Origin: an uncultured Nitrosopumilaceae archaeon
Lineage (GTDB): Archaea; Thermoproteota; Nitrososphaeria; Nitrososphaerales; Nitrosopumilaceae
DNA: 20,419 nucleotides
Direction of reading: 5' to 3'
Assembly (NCBI GenBank): GCA_937875805.1
Contig: CALFHG010000213.1
Coordinates: 1 to 20,419, forward strand
The notes beneath the pieces are model-generated. The model was not told the DNA's origin. It was given only the letters and a program-made list of their open reading frames with translations, and did not search any database. Below are positions 8,024 to 15,498 of this stretch, piece after piece; within the stretch, counting starts at the first letter, position 1; each line of letters begins with the position of its first letter. The translations under genes and the position numbers were made by a program.

Positions 8024-8371
8024 ATGACTAGTCAAGTCGTTATACATATGGCCAAAGATCTAAAAAAGGCATCTACAGAAAATGATGCTCCAATTTGGGC
8101 AAAATTAGCAGAATATGCATTAAAACCATCTGTTGCCAGAAGAGATCTTAATGTGAATAGAATCGGTCAGTTAACTAAAGAAAACGACATTGTTGTATTT
8201 CCTGGCAAAGTCCTCGGAACAGGTAACATTCCTCATAAAATTACATTATTCTCATTTTCAATTTCAAATTCTGCAGCAAGCAAAATAACTGAAAAAGGTG
8301 GAAAAATAATCACCCATTTAGATTTGATTAAACAAAACCCAACTGGAAAAGGAGTAGTACTACTTGGCTAA
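8024..8371 (+). CDS. rpl18e: Large-subunit ribosomal protein L18e (eL18)
   Basis: This is a 115-residue archaeal/eukaryotic-type ribosomal protein. Recognisable family segments are the helix DLKKASTENDAPIWAKLAEYAL (about residues 11-32), VARRDLNVNRIGQLTKEND, VVFPGKVLGTGNIPHKITLFSFSIS (about 57-81) and the C-terminal loop NPTGKGVVLLG. The ATG at 8024 fits the upstream TATA-like box; a second ATG at 8048 is possible but less favoured. The end overlaps the L13 gene by 8 bases. The order rpoD-L18e-L13-S9 is conserved in archaea. Confidence 0.95.
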   Translation: MTSQVVIHMAKDLKKASTENDAPIWAKLAEYALKPSVARRDLNVNRIGQLTKENDIVVFPGKVLGTGNIPHKITLFSFSISNSAASKITEKGGKIITHLDLIKQNPTGKGVVLLG

Positions 8372-8873
8372 TGGAAGAATCAATAGACCAGTTGGAAGAA
8401 ATTCAAACACTTCTAAACAAGAAGTAGTTGTACGAACTGATAGACCAATTGTTGTAGATGCAACTGATCATATTGCAGGTAGACTAGCATCAAATGTTGC
8501 AAAATTACTAATGCAAGGAAACAGAGTATCAGTTGTAAATTGTGAAAAAATTATGATGAGTGGAACAAGAAGTAATCAAATTAAAGAATATAGAGAATTT
8601 TTAGAAATTAACAGCATTATCAATTACAAACACGGACCAGTACACTACAGAAGACCAGATACCTTAATGGCAAAAATGATTCGTCAAATGCTTCCATTTG
8701 ATAGAAAGCCATCAGGAAAAGCAGCTCATCAAAGACTTAGAACATACATTGGTTCACCTAAAGAAATTAAAACACTTGAAAAAATTCAATTTGAAAAAGC
8801 AAAAATTAGAAAAACTGCATCAAACTATACAGTGCTAGGAGAATTATGTAGAGTAATAGGATGGACTGAATGA
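8364..8873 (+). CDS. rpl13: Large-subunit ribosomal protein L13 (uL13)
   Basis: This is a universal large-subunit ribosomal protein in its archaeal form. The family core starts at about residue 29 with IVVDATDHIAGRLASNVAKLL. It continues through VNCEKIMMSG, the GPVHYRRPDTLMAKMIRQMLP segment (about 93-113) and the RLRTYIGSP stretch. The protein is 169 residues and carries an N-terminal extension of about 28 residues that is rich in Asn, Arg and Thr. No ATG, GTG or TTG codon exists in frame between the TTG at 8364 and the core, so the extended start is forced. It overlaps L18e by 8 bases and S9 by 4 bases (ATGA). Confidence 0.95.
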   Translation: MANGRINRPVGRNSNTSKQEVVVRTDRPIVVDATDHIAGRLASNVAKLLMQGNRVSVVNCEKIMMSGTRSNQIKEYREFLEINSIINYKHGPVHYRRPDTLMAKMIRQMLPFDRKPSGKAAHQRLRTYIGSPKEIKTLEKIQFEKAKIRKTASNYTVLGELCRVIGWTE

Positions 8874-9319
8874 CAACTCCAAAAACTGAAATTTATTTTG
8901 CAACAAGAAAAACAGCTAGTGCCCATGTTTACATTACCAAAGGAAATGGTAAAGTTAGAATTAACAACGTTCCAGTAGAAATGATTCCACAAGAAACAGC
9001 ACGTGAAGTTATTCTAGCACCATTAGAAATTACAGGAGATTTAAGGGATAAAATTGATATTTCTGTAAGAGTTAGAGGTGGAGGTTTTATGGGTCAAGCA
9101 AGTGCAATAGCAACTGGAATTTCAAGAGCATTAACAGGATGGACCAAATCTAAAAAAGAGCCAAAAGATCACCCTTTCCCAAAATCAACTAGAGAAGACC
9201 TTAGAAAACGAATTACTGATTTTGACAAATACCTAGTCAGTGGAGATGCCAGAAGAAAAGAACCAAAGAAATTTGGCGGACCTGGTGCAAGAAGAAGAAA
9301 GCAGAAATCATACCGTTAG
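8870..9319 (+). CDS. rps9: Small-subunit ribosomal protein S9 (uS9)
   Basis: This is a universal small-subunit protein whose C-terminal tail reaches the decoding centre near the P-site tRNA. The 149-residue protein shows ATRKTASAHVYITKGNGKVRINN at the N-terminus, the RVRGGGFMGQASAIATGISRAL segment (about residues 67-88) and the universal basic tail RRRKQKSYR. The ATG overlaps the L13 stop in an ATGA junction. In many archaea the next genes are rpoN and rpoK; here a nucleotidyltransferase follows after three bases instead. Confidence 0.96.
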   Translation: MTTPKTEIYFATRKTASAHVYITKGNGKVRINNVPVEMIPQETAREVILAPLEITGDLRDKIDISVRVRGGGFMGQASAIATGISRALTGWTKSKKEPKDHPFPKSTREDLRKRITDFDKYLVSGDARRKEPKKFGGPGARRRKQKSYR

Positions 9320-9322
9320 ACT

Positions 9323-10042
9323 GTGAAGGCTGTAATTCTTGCAGGAGGTAAGGGAACCAGAGGTAAACCATATACTGAATTCTTTCCAAAAGCAATGACT
9401 CCAATCAATGGGAAACCATTAGTAGATTACATTGTAAAATATCTAAAATCATTTAATTTCATAGATGAGGTAATAATCATATCAGACTTTAATGGATTAG
9501 GAGGACAAATCAAAAACTATTATGGAAATCAAAAAAATATTACTTTTGTTCAAGATTCACAAAGTGGAACAGGAGGAGATCTATTACACATTGCAGACAA
9601 TCTCAAAAATGAATCAGAATTTGTATTATGGTTTGTAGATAATTTATGTGCAGTTGATCTTGAGAAGATGAAAGAGTTTTTCAAAGAAAAGAAAAGTTCT
9701 GCATGTATTGCAACTAGAACTACAAGAAAAGAAGAGACAGGGTTTGCTACAGTGGAAAATGGAATTATAAAAGAATTCAAAGAAAAACCAGTAATGAAAT
9801 TACAGTTATCAGAATGTTTAGGAGTATACATGTTAGGTAAAGAAATTATCAAAAAAATTAAAGCAAAACAAAAACAAAAGAAAATTAATCTCTCATTTGA
9901 TATTTTACAAGACTTGTCAAAGGAGGGAAAAATTAGTGCCTTTGATATTGGTGAGAATGAATGGATAGATGCAGAATCTCCAACGACATTAGAGAGAAAT
10001 GAGAAAACAGTAAAGAAGATTATAAAACAGATGGGACTGTAG
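9323..10042 (+). CDS. Sugar-phosphate nucleotidyltransferase family protein
   Basis: This belongs to the family that activates sugar phosphates to NDP-sugars, such as glucose-1-phosphate thymidylyltransferase and mannose-1-phosphate guanylyltransferase. The N-terminus has the nucleotide-binding signature LAGGKGTR at about residues 6-13 and the FPKAMTPINGKPLVDY segment at 21-36. A SGTGGDLLHI segment follows near 81-90, and the metal-binding aspartate is probably D106 in WFVDN. There is no left-handed beta-helix acyltransferase domain; the 239 residues are only the catalytic domain. The nucleotide and sugar cannot be told from sequence. GTG starts 3 bases after the S9 stop, so it is probably the last gene of the ribosomal operon. 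It overlaps the convergent leuD by 23 bases. Confidence 0.88.
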   Translation: MKAVILAGGKGTRGKPYTEFFPKAMTPINGKPLVDYIVKYLKSFNFIDEVIIISDFNGLGGQIKNYYGNQKNITFVQDSQSGTGGDLLHIADNLKNESEFVLWFVDNLCAVDLEKMKEFFKEKKSSACIATRTTRKEETGFATVENGIIKEFKEKPVMKLQLSECLGVYMLGKEIIKKIKAKQKQKKINLSFDILQDLSKEGKISAFDIGENEWIDAESPTTLERNEKTVKKIIKQMGL

Positions 10043-10604
10043 ACTGTTTTTCAAATTCTAAAATTTTATCTCCATATTGAAAAGTAAGTGAAATATCATC
10101 CAATCCCTCTAAAAGAATTTTTTTCTGATACGAGTCAATCTCAAAAGATATTTCATCTGAAGGAGTTTTAATCATTTGATTTTCTAAATCCACTTCAATC
10201 ACACCAGTTTCTTGTAGTAATTTTTCCACTAGTTTTTGGTCTAGTGTAATTGGTAAAACACCATTTTTGAAGCAATTACTAAAGAAAATATCTGCAAATG
10301 AAGGGGCAACAATTACAGAAAAACCATAGTCTAACAAGGCCCAAACTGCATGTTCACGACTAGAACCACAACCAAAATTGTCTCCAGCCACAAGAATTTG
10401 TGAATTTTCATAATTTGGATTATTCAAGACAAAGTCAGATTTTTTATTTTCTTGTTCATCATATCTCCAGTTAAAGAATAGAAATTTTCCAAATCCAGAT
10501 TTTTGAACTAATTTTAAAAATTGTTTTGGAATAATTTGATCAGTATCCACATTTACTTTATCAAGCGGAGTTACAATGCTGGTTATTTTTTTGAAAGATT
10601 CCAT
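10020..10604 (-). CDS. leuD: 3-isopropylmalate dehydratase small subunit, bacterial type
   Basis: This is the small (swivel-domain) subunit of isopropylmalate isomerase, which moves the hydroxyl group of 2-isopropylmalate to the 3-position in leucine synthesis. At 194 residues it is the longer bacterial type. It shows VDTDQIIPKQFLK (about residues 19-31), the FGKFLFFNWRY segment (about 38-48) typical of bacterial LeuD, and the catalytic [17 protein letters not shown] motif (about 73-89). The ATG lies one base after the leuC stop, so it is the last gene of a four-gene hydro-lyase operon. Its 3-prime end overlaps the convergent nucleotidyltransferase gene by 23 bases. Confidence 0.94.
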   Translation of the reverse strand: MESFKKITSIVTPLDKVNVDTDQIIPKQFLKLVQKSGFGKFLFFNWRYDEQENKKSDFVLNNPNYENSQILVAGDNFGCGSSREHAVWALLDYGFSVIVAPSFADIFFSNCFKNGVLPITLDQKLVEKLLQETGVIEVDLENQMIKTPSDEISFEIDSYQKKILLEGLDDISLTFQYGDKILEFEKQSTVPSVL

Positions 10605-10605
10605 A

Positions 10606-12021
10606 TTAACTCAAATCCATCTCCCTTACATCTACAAAATGTCCATGAATTGCAGCAGCTGCTGCCATAACAGGACTTACCAAATGAGTTTGCCCTCCAG
10701 TACCTTGTCTACCTTCAAAATTTCTATTTGATGTACTTGCACATCGTTCTCCAGGAGATAAGATATCAGGATTCATTCCAAGACACATACTACAACCAGA
10801 TTCTCTCCATTCAAAATTAGCATTAATGAAAATTTTATCCAATCCCATCTCTTCAGCTTGTTTTTTCACCATTTGAGAACCAGGAACTACCATTGCTTTA
10901 ACATGTGATGAAATTTTTTGTCCCTTGATAACTTTAGACGCCTCAATAAGATCTTCTAATCTAGCATTAGTGCATGAACCAATAAACACTCTATCAATTT
11001 TGATGTCCTCAATTGGAGTTCCAGATTTCAAATTCATATAATCAAGTGCCTTTTCAGCACCTCTCTTTTGATTTGGATCACCATTAGAAAATTCATCAGG
11101 GGAAGGAACAGAATCTGTAACATCACATGTCATACCAGGATTTGTTCCCCAACTTACTTGTGGAGCAATATCATCAATGTGTAAGACAAATTCTTTTTCA
11201 AACTTTGCATCATTGTCAGTTTTAAGATGCTCTTTCCAAGAATCAACTAATGACTCATAGTTCTTTGGAGTATACTCTCTACCTCTCAGATAATCAAAGG
11301 TTTTTTCATCAGGGGCTATCAAACCTGCACGTGCACCAGCCTCAATAGACATGTTGCAAATAGTCATTCTCTGCTCCATTGAAAGATCAGTAATACCCTC
11401 ACCACGATATTCAATTACAGTGCCTGTGCCTCCACTTGTCCCGATATTTTTGATAATTGACAGGATGATATCTTTGGCAGTAACTGCATGAGGGTTTTTT
11501 CGTTTTCCTTCAACTCTAATTTCAAAAGGTTTTGGTTTTTCTAACCACATAGTTTGAGATGCTAAAACATGTTCCACATCACTAGTTCCAATACCCAAAG
11601 CTAGTGCTCCAAAAGCCCCATGTGTAGAGGTGTGGCTATCACCGCAAACAATTGTAGTTCCAGGTAATGTTATTCCCAACTGGGGACCAATAACGTGAAC
11701 AATTCCTTGATTTGGACTGTCAATATCAAATAATTTAATTCCAAAATCCTTACAGTTTTTTTCCAGAGTTTTAATTTGAACAGAAGATGTTTGATCTAAA
11801 ATCGGAAGAGTGCGGTCAGTTGTTGGAACATTATGATCCATTGTAGCAATTGTAAGATCAGGTCTTCTAACTTTTCTGTTATTCTGACGTAATCCATCAA
11901 AAGCTTGTGGTGAAGTTACTTCATGAACAAGATGTCTATCAATGTAGATTAATGTAGGACTATTTTGTTTTTCAACAACAATGTGAGATTCCCAGATTTT
12001 TTCAAAAAGAGTTTTTCCCAT
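10606..12021 (-). CDS. leuC: 3-isopropylmalate dehydratase large subunit, bacterial type
   Basis: This is the Fe-S subunit of isopropylmalate isomerase; it pairs with the LeuD encoded directly downstream. From the ATG at 12021 the protein has 471 residues, normal for bacterial LeuC. The N-terminus [15 protein letters not shown] is typical, as are [19 protein letters not shown] and [18 protein letters not shown]. The [4Fe-4S] ligands are C350 in [11 protein letters not shown] and C410 and C413 in [12 protein letters not shown] longer frame reaches to 12066 but overlaps the preceding gene and lacks homology-like sequence. The start is one base after the stop of the archaeal-type small subunit, so two hydro-lyases share one operon. 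Confidence 0.95.
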   Translation of the reverse strand: MGKTLFEKIWESHIVVEKQNSPTLIYIDRHLVHEVTSPQAFDGLRQNNRKVRRPDLTIATMDHNVPTTDRTLPILDQTSSVQIKTLEKNCKDFGIKLFDIDSPNQGIVHVIGPQLGITLPGTTIVCGDSHTSTHGAFGALALGIGTSDVEHVLASQTMWLEKPKPFEIRVEGKRKNPHAVTAKDIILSIIKNIGTSGGTGTVIEYRGEGITDLSMEQRMTICNMSIEAGARAGLIAPDEKTFDYLRGREYTPKNYESLVDSWKEHLKTDNDAKFEKEFVLHIDDIAPQVSWGTNPGMTCDVTDSVPSPDEFSNGDPNQKRGAEKALDYMNLKSGTPIEDIKIDRVFIGSCTNARLEDLIEASKVIKGQKISSHVKAMVVPGSQMVKKQAEEMGLDKIFINANFEWRESGCSMCLGMNPDILSPGERCASTSNRNFEGRQGTGGQTHLVSPVMAAAAAIHGHFVDVREMDLS

Positions 12022-12022
12022 T

Positions 12023-12514
12023 TTAATCCTGGTCAGGTTTATACTTGAAGAGTCCACCAGCAGCAATTATCTTTCCAATAAGTTCTGAAAATGGTTTCAT
12101 TTTGTATGCTTGATTTTTTGTAATATTTTTAATTTCATTTGTAGATACATCTATTGATATTTCATCACCTTCAGAAATTCCATCATATGCATCCTGTCCT
12201 ATTTCTATAGGTAACAAAAATGCCCCATCAACTGAATTGCGATAAAAAATTCTTGCAAAAGATAATGCAAGAACTGCCTTTATTCCAGAATGAGACAATG
12301 CTATTGGAGCATGTTCACGAGAAGAACCACATCCAAAATTCTTACCAGATAAAATAAAATCACCTTCTTTTACTTTGGAATGAAAATCAGGATCCAATCC
12401 TTCCATTGCATGTGTTGCAAGTTCTGTATAATCATGTATTTTTAGATAGGTACCAGGAATGATAACATCAGTATCAATATTGTCCCTAGCATATTTTATG
12501 ATATTACCTTTCAT
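12023..12514 (-). CDS. Aconitase-family hydro-lyase small subunit, archaeal type (isopropylmalate dehydratase or homoaconitase)
   Basis: This is a second small subunit, 163 residues, of the compact archaeal LeuD/HacB/LysU type. It has [16 protein letters not shown] (about residues 11-26) and the catalytic [18 protein letters not shown] segment (about 56-73). In methanogen paralogues the loop after the aspartate pair helps set substrate: YLRT has been linked to homoaconitase and YLVY to isopropylmalate isomerase. Here it is YLKI, with lysine at the arginine position, which leans towards a longer or more acidic substrate but does not prove it. Candidates are homoaconitase for lysine synthesis, isopropylmalate isomerase or an aconitase-like role. 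It overlaps its large subunit by 4 bases. Confidence 0.88.
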   Translation of the reverse strand: MKGNIIKYARDNIDTDVIIPGTYLKIHDYTELATHAMEGLDPDFHSKVKEGDFILSGKNFGCGSSREHAPIALSHSGIKAVLALSFARIFYRNSVDGAFLLPIEIGQDAYDGISEGDEISIDVSTNEIKNITKNQAYKMKPFSELIGKIIAAGGLFKYKPDQD

Positions 12515-13782
12515 TTCAAATCCCTCGGATCAGTGATTTTTCCAGTTACTGCAGAAGCTGCTGCCACTAGAGGAGATGCAAGATATGTTTGAGACTCTAC
12601 ATGACCCATTCTACCAGGGAAATTTCTATTTGTGGTGCTAATGCAAATTTCATCTTTTGCTAAAACTCCCATATGTGCTCCACAGCAGGCACCACAAGTT
12701 GGTGGTCCAACTGTAGCTCCGGCATCTAAGAAAATTTTCAACAATCCATTCTCCATTGCTCGCTGATAAATTGAAATGGCTGCAGGCAAAATTTCTGTTC
12801 TAATCTTTACTTTTCTTCCTTTAAGGATTCTTGCTGCAGCTTCCAAATCTTCGTATTTTGCTCCAGTACAAGAACCAATGTAAGATTTATCCAATTCAAC
12901 AGAAGGTGCTTCTCTTACAACGCATGTATTTTCAGGAGAAAAGGGTTTTGCTATAGTTGGCTCCATCTCTGAACTTTCAAATTCAAAAATTTTAGAATAC
13001 TCTGCATCGTCATCTCCTTTTACCAAATTCATATTGGTTGCACCTCGTTGAGTAAGATAATCAACTACTTTTTGATCCGGTTCAACAATACCATTCTTTG
13101 CACCAGCTTCTGTAGTCATATTACACATAGTCAATCTACTTTCAACTGACATTTCATCAATACCACTTCCACCAAACTGCATTGTTTGATACGCTCCTCC
13201 ATCATTGCCTATTTCACCTATAATTTTTAGAATTAGATCTTTTGCCATCACATGGTCAGGTAACTTTCCATTTAGCTTAAAGTAATAAGTTTCAGGAACC
13301 TTAAACCAAATTTGTCCATTAAGTAAAACATAAGCAATATCAGTATGTCCCAAACCACAAGCAAATGCACCTAATGCACCAGTTGTGTTAGTATGAGAAT
13401 CTCCTCCAACATAAACATCTCCAGGTAACACCATTGCTTCTTCATGAGATATAGTATGGCAAATTCCATACTGACCCATTCCATACTTGAAATGTTTTTC
13501 AATTCCATAATGTTTTGTAAAGTTTGATAATTTTACAATATTTTCAGCTGATACTTTTTCTGCAGATGGAACAAAGTGATCTTCGGCAACCCAAACTTTT
13601 GTAGGATCCCATAATTTGTCTACTGAAATTCCTTGTTTCTTGAGTTTATCAAATACCTTAATGACGCCTGGTCCTGATACGTCATGCATCATTACCTTGT
13701 CTACTTTAGCAAAAACCACATCATCAGGGGAAACTGAAGACTTTCCTGCTCCACGAGCAAGAATCTTCTCAGTAATATTCAT
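12511..13782 (-). CDS. Aconitase-family hydro-lyase large subunit, archaeal type (isopropylmalate dehydratase or homoaconitase)
   Basis: This is the Fe-S subunit of the archaeal-type pair, 423 residues from the ATG at 13782, the normal length for archaeal LeuC/HacA/LysT. Key segments are VGGDSHTNTTGALGAFACGLG, CNMTTEAGAKNGIVEPD and the cluster ligands C305 in GSCTGAKYEDL and C363 and C366 in TCGACCGAHMG. The C-terminus STTNRNFPGRMGH is typical. A TTG two codons upstream is possible but the ATG fits the TATA-like box 27-28 bases away. It is the first gene of the four-gene operon. Which substrate it uses is not decided by sequence alone; the bacterial-type LeuCD downstream probably covers leucine, leaving this pair for lysine or another pathway. 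Confidence 0.9.
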   Translation of the reverse strand: MNITEKILARGAGKSSVSPDDVVFAKVDKVMMHDVSGPGVIKVFDKLKKQGISVDKLWDPTKVWVAEDHFVPSAEKVSAENIVKLSNFTKHYGIEKHFKYGMGQYGICHTISHEEAMVLPGDVYVGGDSHTNTTGALGAFACGLGHTDIAYVLLNGQIWFKVPETYYFKLNGKLPDHVMAKDLILKIIGEIGNDGGAYQTMQFGGSGIDEMSVESRLTMCNMTTEAGAKNGIVEPDQKVVDYLTQRGATNMNLVKGDDDAEYSKIFEFESSEMEPTIAKPFSPENTCVVREAPSVELDKSYIGSCTGAKYEDLEAAARILKGRKVKIRTEILPAAISIYQRAMENGLLKIFLDAGATVGPPTCGACCGAHMGVLAKDEICISTTNRNFPGRMGHVESQTYLASPLVAAASAVTGKITDPRDLK

Positions 13783-13806
13783 AATCAAAAAAGCTTGTTC
13801 TACAGA

Positions 13807-13812
13807 TTAAAA
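13807..13812 (-). promoter_or_regulatory. Predicted TATA box of the hydro-lyase operon, within a palindrome
   Basis: TTTTAA on the minus strand is centred 27-28 bases before the ATG at 13782. It overlaps the perfect 10-base palindrome AAAAGCTTTT at 13809-13818, and a second AAGCTT copy lies at 13791-13796. Repressor binding here would block the promoter, but no regulator is known from the window. Confidence 0.45.
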
Positions 13813-13835
13813 GCTTTTCAGAATCCAATCCAGAG

Positions 13836-14051
13836 TTAAATTTTTAATTTTCCAGTATCCAATCCGTGTTTAACTATAGAAATTAACTCCTCAACAGAAC
13901 AATTTCTCAAAGAATCAGGAAGAGATTCAGCCTCAAATGACTGAAAATTAGATATTTTTTTTCTAACAATCATTTTTACAATACTAGGTACGTCCTCAGC
14001 AATTCTTGTATTGATGTGATCTAAAATTTCATCTATTTGATTTTGTTCCAT
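13836..14051 (-). CDS. Uncharacterized 71-aa protein
   Basis: I do not recognise this family. From the ATG at 14051 the protein has 71 residues, MEQNQIDEILDHINTRIAE at the start, then a basic stretch MIVRKKIS, then SLPDSLRNCSVEELISIVKHGLD near the C-terminus. It looks soluble and mostly helical, with three predicted helices. The frame can be extended upstream to 14123, but that part is hydrophobic and lies in the divergent promoter region, so it is probably not translated. A TATA-like element 27-28 bases before 14051 supports the short form. It is divergent from cofE. The size and helix pattern would fit a small regulator or adaptor, but this is only a guess. Confidence 0.65.
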   Translation of the reverse strand: MEQNQIDEILDHINTRIAEDVPSIVKMIVRKKISNFQSFEAESLPDSLRNCSVEELISIVKHGLDTGKLKI

Positions 14052-14074
14052 GATATTATACCTACAACAATTCC

Positions 14075-14082
14075 AATTATTC
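14075..14082 (-). promoter_or_regulatory. Predicted TATA-like box for the 71-aa gene
   Basis: GAATAATT on the minus strand is centred 27-28 bases before the ATG at 14051. The consensus match is moderate; the spacing is the main support. Confidence 0.35.
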
Positions 14083-14117
14083 ACAACAATAAAAAAGAAA
14101 AGAAACGGCAAAATATT

Positions 14118-14894
14118 GTGCAATTAACAGTTTTTCCACTTTTAGCAGAAAGAATGGATACAAAATTTGATGTTTTTGAAACATTGTTGAAAACATTAGA
14201 AAAAAACAATGTATCTTTGGAAGAAGGAGACGTTTTAGTAATTTCTACAAAATACATCTCAAATTCACAAGGAAGAATTGTAAATTTGGAGAAAATCATA
14301 ACATCAGAAGAAGGCAAAAAAGTTTCAAAGGCCTATGAACTAAAATCAGAAATTGCAGAAATAATCATCAGAGAATCAGATAAAATTTTTGGAGGTATTG
14401 GAGGATTTGTAATTACATCATCAGATAGTATCATGGCACCCAATGCAGGAATTGACAAATCAAATGCAAAAAAGGGTATGGCCATACTATATCCAACAAA
14501 CCCATATCTTATCGCAGAAGAGATTCGTAGGAAAATTTTCTTAAAATTCTTAATTCATGTAGGAGTGATTCTTGTAGATAGTAGACTAATGCCTGCAAGA
14601 ATTGGCACATCAGGTGTTGCAGTATCTTGTGCAGGAATTGAACCAGTTTTAGATATGAGGGCAAAAAATGATCTTGATGGTAATCCATTAAAAGTGACAT
14701 TTCAAGCAGTAGTTGACAATCTTGCTACAATTGCAAATCACAAGATGGGGGAAGGTGCAGAATCAAAACCATTTGCAATAGTTAGAAATTCAGATGCAAC
14801 TCTTACAGATAGAAAAATCAATCCATCAGAAATGGCAATTTCACCTGATCAATGTGTATACGTAAGAGGATTGTCAAATCCTCCAAACTTCTAA
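14118..14894 (+). CDS. cofE: Coenzyme F420-0:L-glutamate ligase (CofE family)
   Basis: CofE adds glutamate residues to the side chain of coenzyme F420 using GTP. From the GTG at 14118 the protein has 258 residues, close to the family length. Recognisable segments are EEGDVLVISTKYISNSQGR (about residues 35-53), IMAPNAGIDKSNAKKG (about 105-120) and DSRLMPARIGTSGVAVSCAG (about 154-173), which match the nucleotide- and substrate-binding loops of archaeal CofE. The frame is open back to 14037, but the upstream part is lysine-rich, overlaps the divergent gene and has no family similarity, so GTG is preferred. A later ATG at 14154 would cut the first strand. No other F420 genes are in the window. 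Confidence 0.85.
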   Translation: MQLTVFPLLAERMDTKFDVFETLLKTLEKNNVSLEEGDVLVISTKYISNSQGRIVNLEKIITSEEGKKVSKAYELKSEIAEIIIRESDKIFGGIGGFVITSSDSIMAPNAGIDKSNAKKGMAILYPTNPYLIAEEIRRKIFLKFLIHVGVILVDSRLMPARIGTSGVAVSCAGIEPVLDMRAKNDLDGNPLKVTFQAVVDNLATIANHKMGEGAESKPFAIVRNSDATLTDRKINPSEMAISPDQCVYVRGLSNPPNF

Positions 14895-14912
14895 CCTGAA
14901 ATCTAGTTCTGC

Positions 14913-14920
14913 TTTAAATA
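14913..14920 (+). promoter_or_regulatory. Strong predicted TATA box, decides the start of the next gene
   Basis: TTTAAATA is a near-perfect archaeal TATA box centred 26-27 bases before the ATG at 14943. It favours that ATG over the TTG at 14928, and indicates a leaderless mRNA. Confidence 0.6.
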
Positions 14921-14942
14921 GAGGAATTTGATAAAAAAGTTA

Positions 14943-15494
14943 ATGGAGTATCTCACCACATATCCCAAAACAGTGTCATTTTTTGATGGAATAAAACACA
15001 AGATCGATGTTGACAGTAAAGAGGGTGTTGAACAACTCCACATTGTAGTTAAGAAAAGTTTTGAAGAGTTGACAAAAATTTTCGCAGCTGAAGGTTTTAC
15101 CAAAGTTAAACTTGAACATAAACAACCAGATCAAATTGGAAGTGGTCTAAATTTAAAATTAAAAAAACCTTGGGAAATGCATGTTAGAATGGTTGATTTA
15201 AAAAAAGGATTAATCGGCATTCATGCAGAAGTAGAAGTTTCAAGGGATTATCTACAACATTTGTTTTCTCAAAGAACACCAGTAGTTTACGAGGTTGAAG
15301 AAATTTTAAAAAAATACCAAGTAGATTACAACATTTGGCACAATAAAATAAAGAAAAACATTCACGCCATAGCAGATAATTATAAAGTAAAACTTGCAAC
15401 ACCAAGCATTCCAGTATTTGCATGGAAGCCAATGTTATTTGTTATAGGTACCATCATGTCATTATACGGTTGGAAATACTTTAACACAATCTAG
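14943..15494 (+). CDS. Uncharacterized protein with C-terminal membrane anchor
   Basis: I do not recognise this family. The protein has 183 residues from the ATG at 14943. Residues 1 to about 155 are soluble and charged, with alternating strands and helices (for example WEMHVRMVDLKKGLIGIHAEVEV in the middle) and a lysine-rich stretch before the tail. Residues about 163-180 (PMLFVIGTIMSLYGWKYF) are hydrophobic and end only a few residues before the C-terminus, which is the layout of a tail-anchored membrane protein with the main domain in the cytoplasm. It is convergent with the methionine-rich gene, with 4 bases between stop codons. It may be restricted to this lineage; that is a guess from not recognising it. 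Confidence 0.75.
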   Translation: MEYLTTYPKTVSFFDGIKHKIDVDSKEGVEQLHIVVKKSFEELTKIFAAEGFTKVKLEHKQPDQIGSGLNLKLKKPWEMHVRMVDLKKGLIGIHAEVEVSRDYLQHLFSQRTPVVYEVEEILKKYQVDYNIWHNKIKKNIHAIADNYKVKLATPSIPVFAWKPMLFVIGTIMSLYGWKYFNTI

Positions 15495-15498
15495 TAGA

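Noticed and set aside
12022..12066. Upstream extension of leuC to a start at 12066
   Set aside because: It lies inside the preceding small-subunit gene, and the ATG at 12021 gives the standard LeuC N-terminus one base after the previous stop.
14037..14117. N-terminal extension of the cofE frame
   Set aside because: It would overlap the divergent gene, is lysine- and asparagine-rich and does not resemble CofE. The GTG at 14118 begins the first conserved strand.
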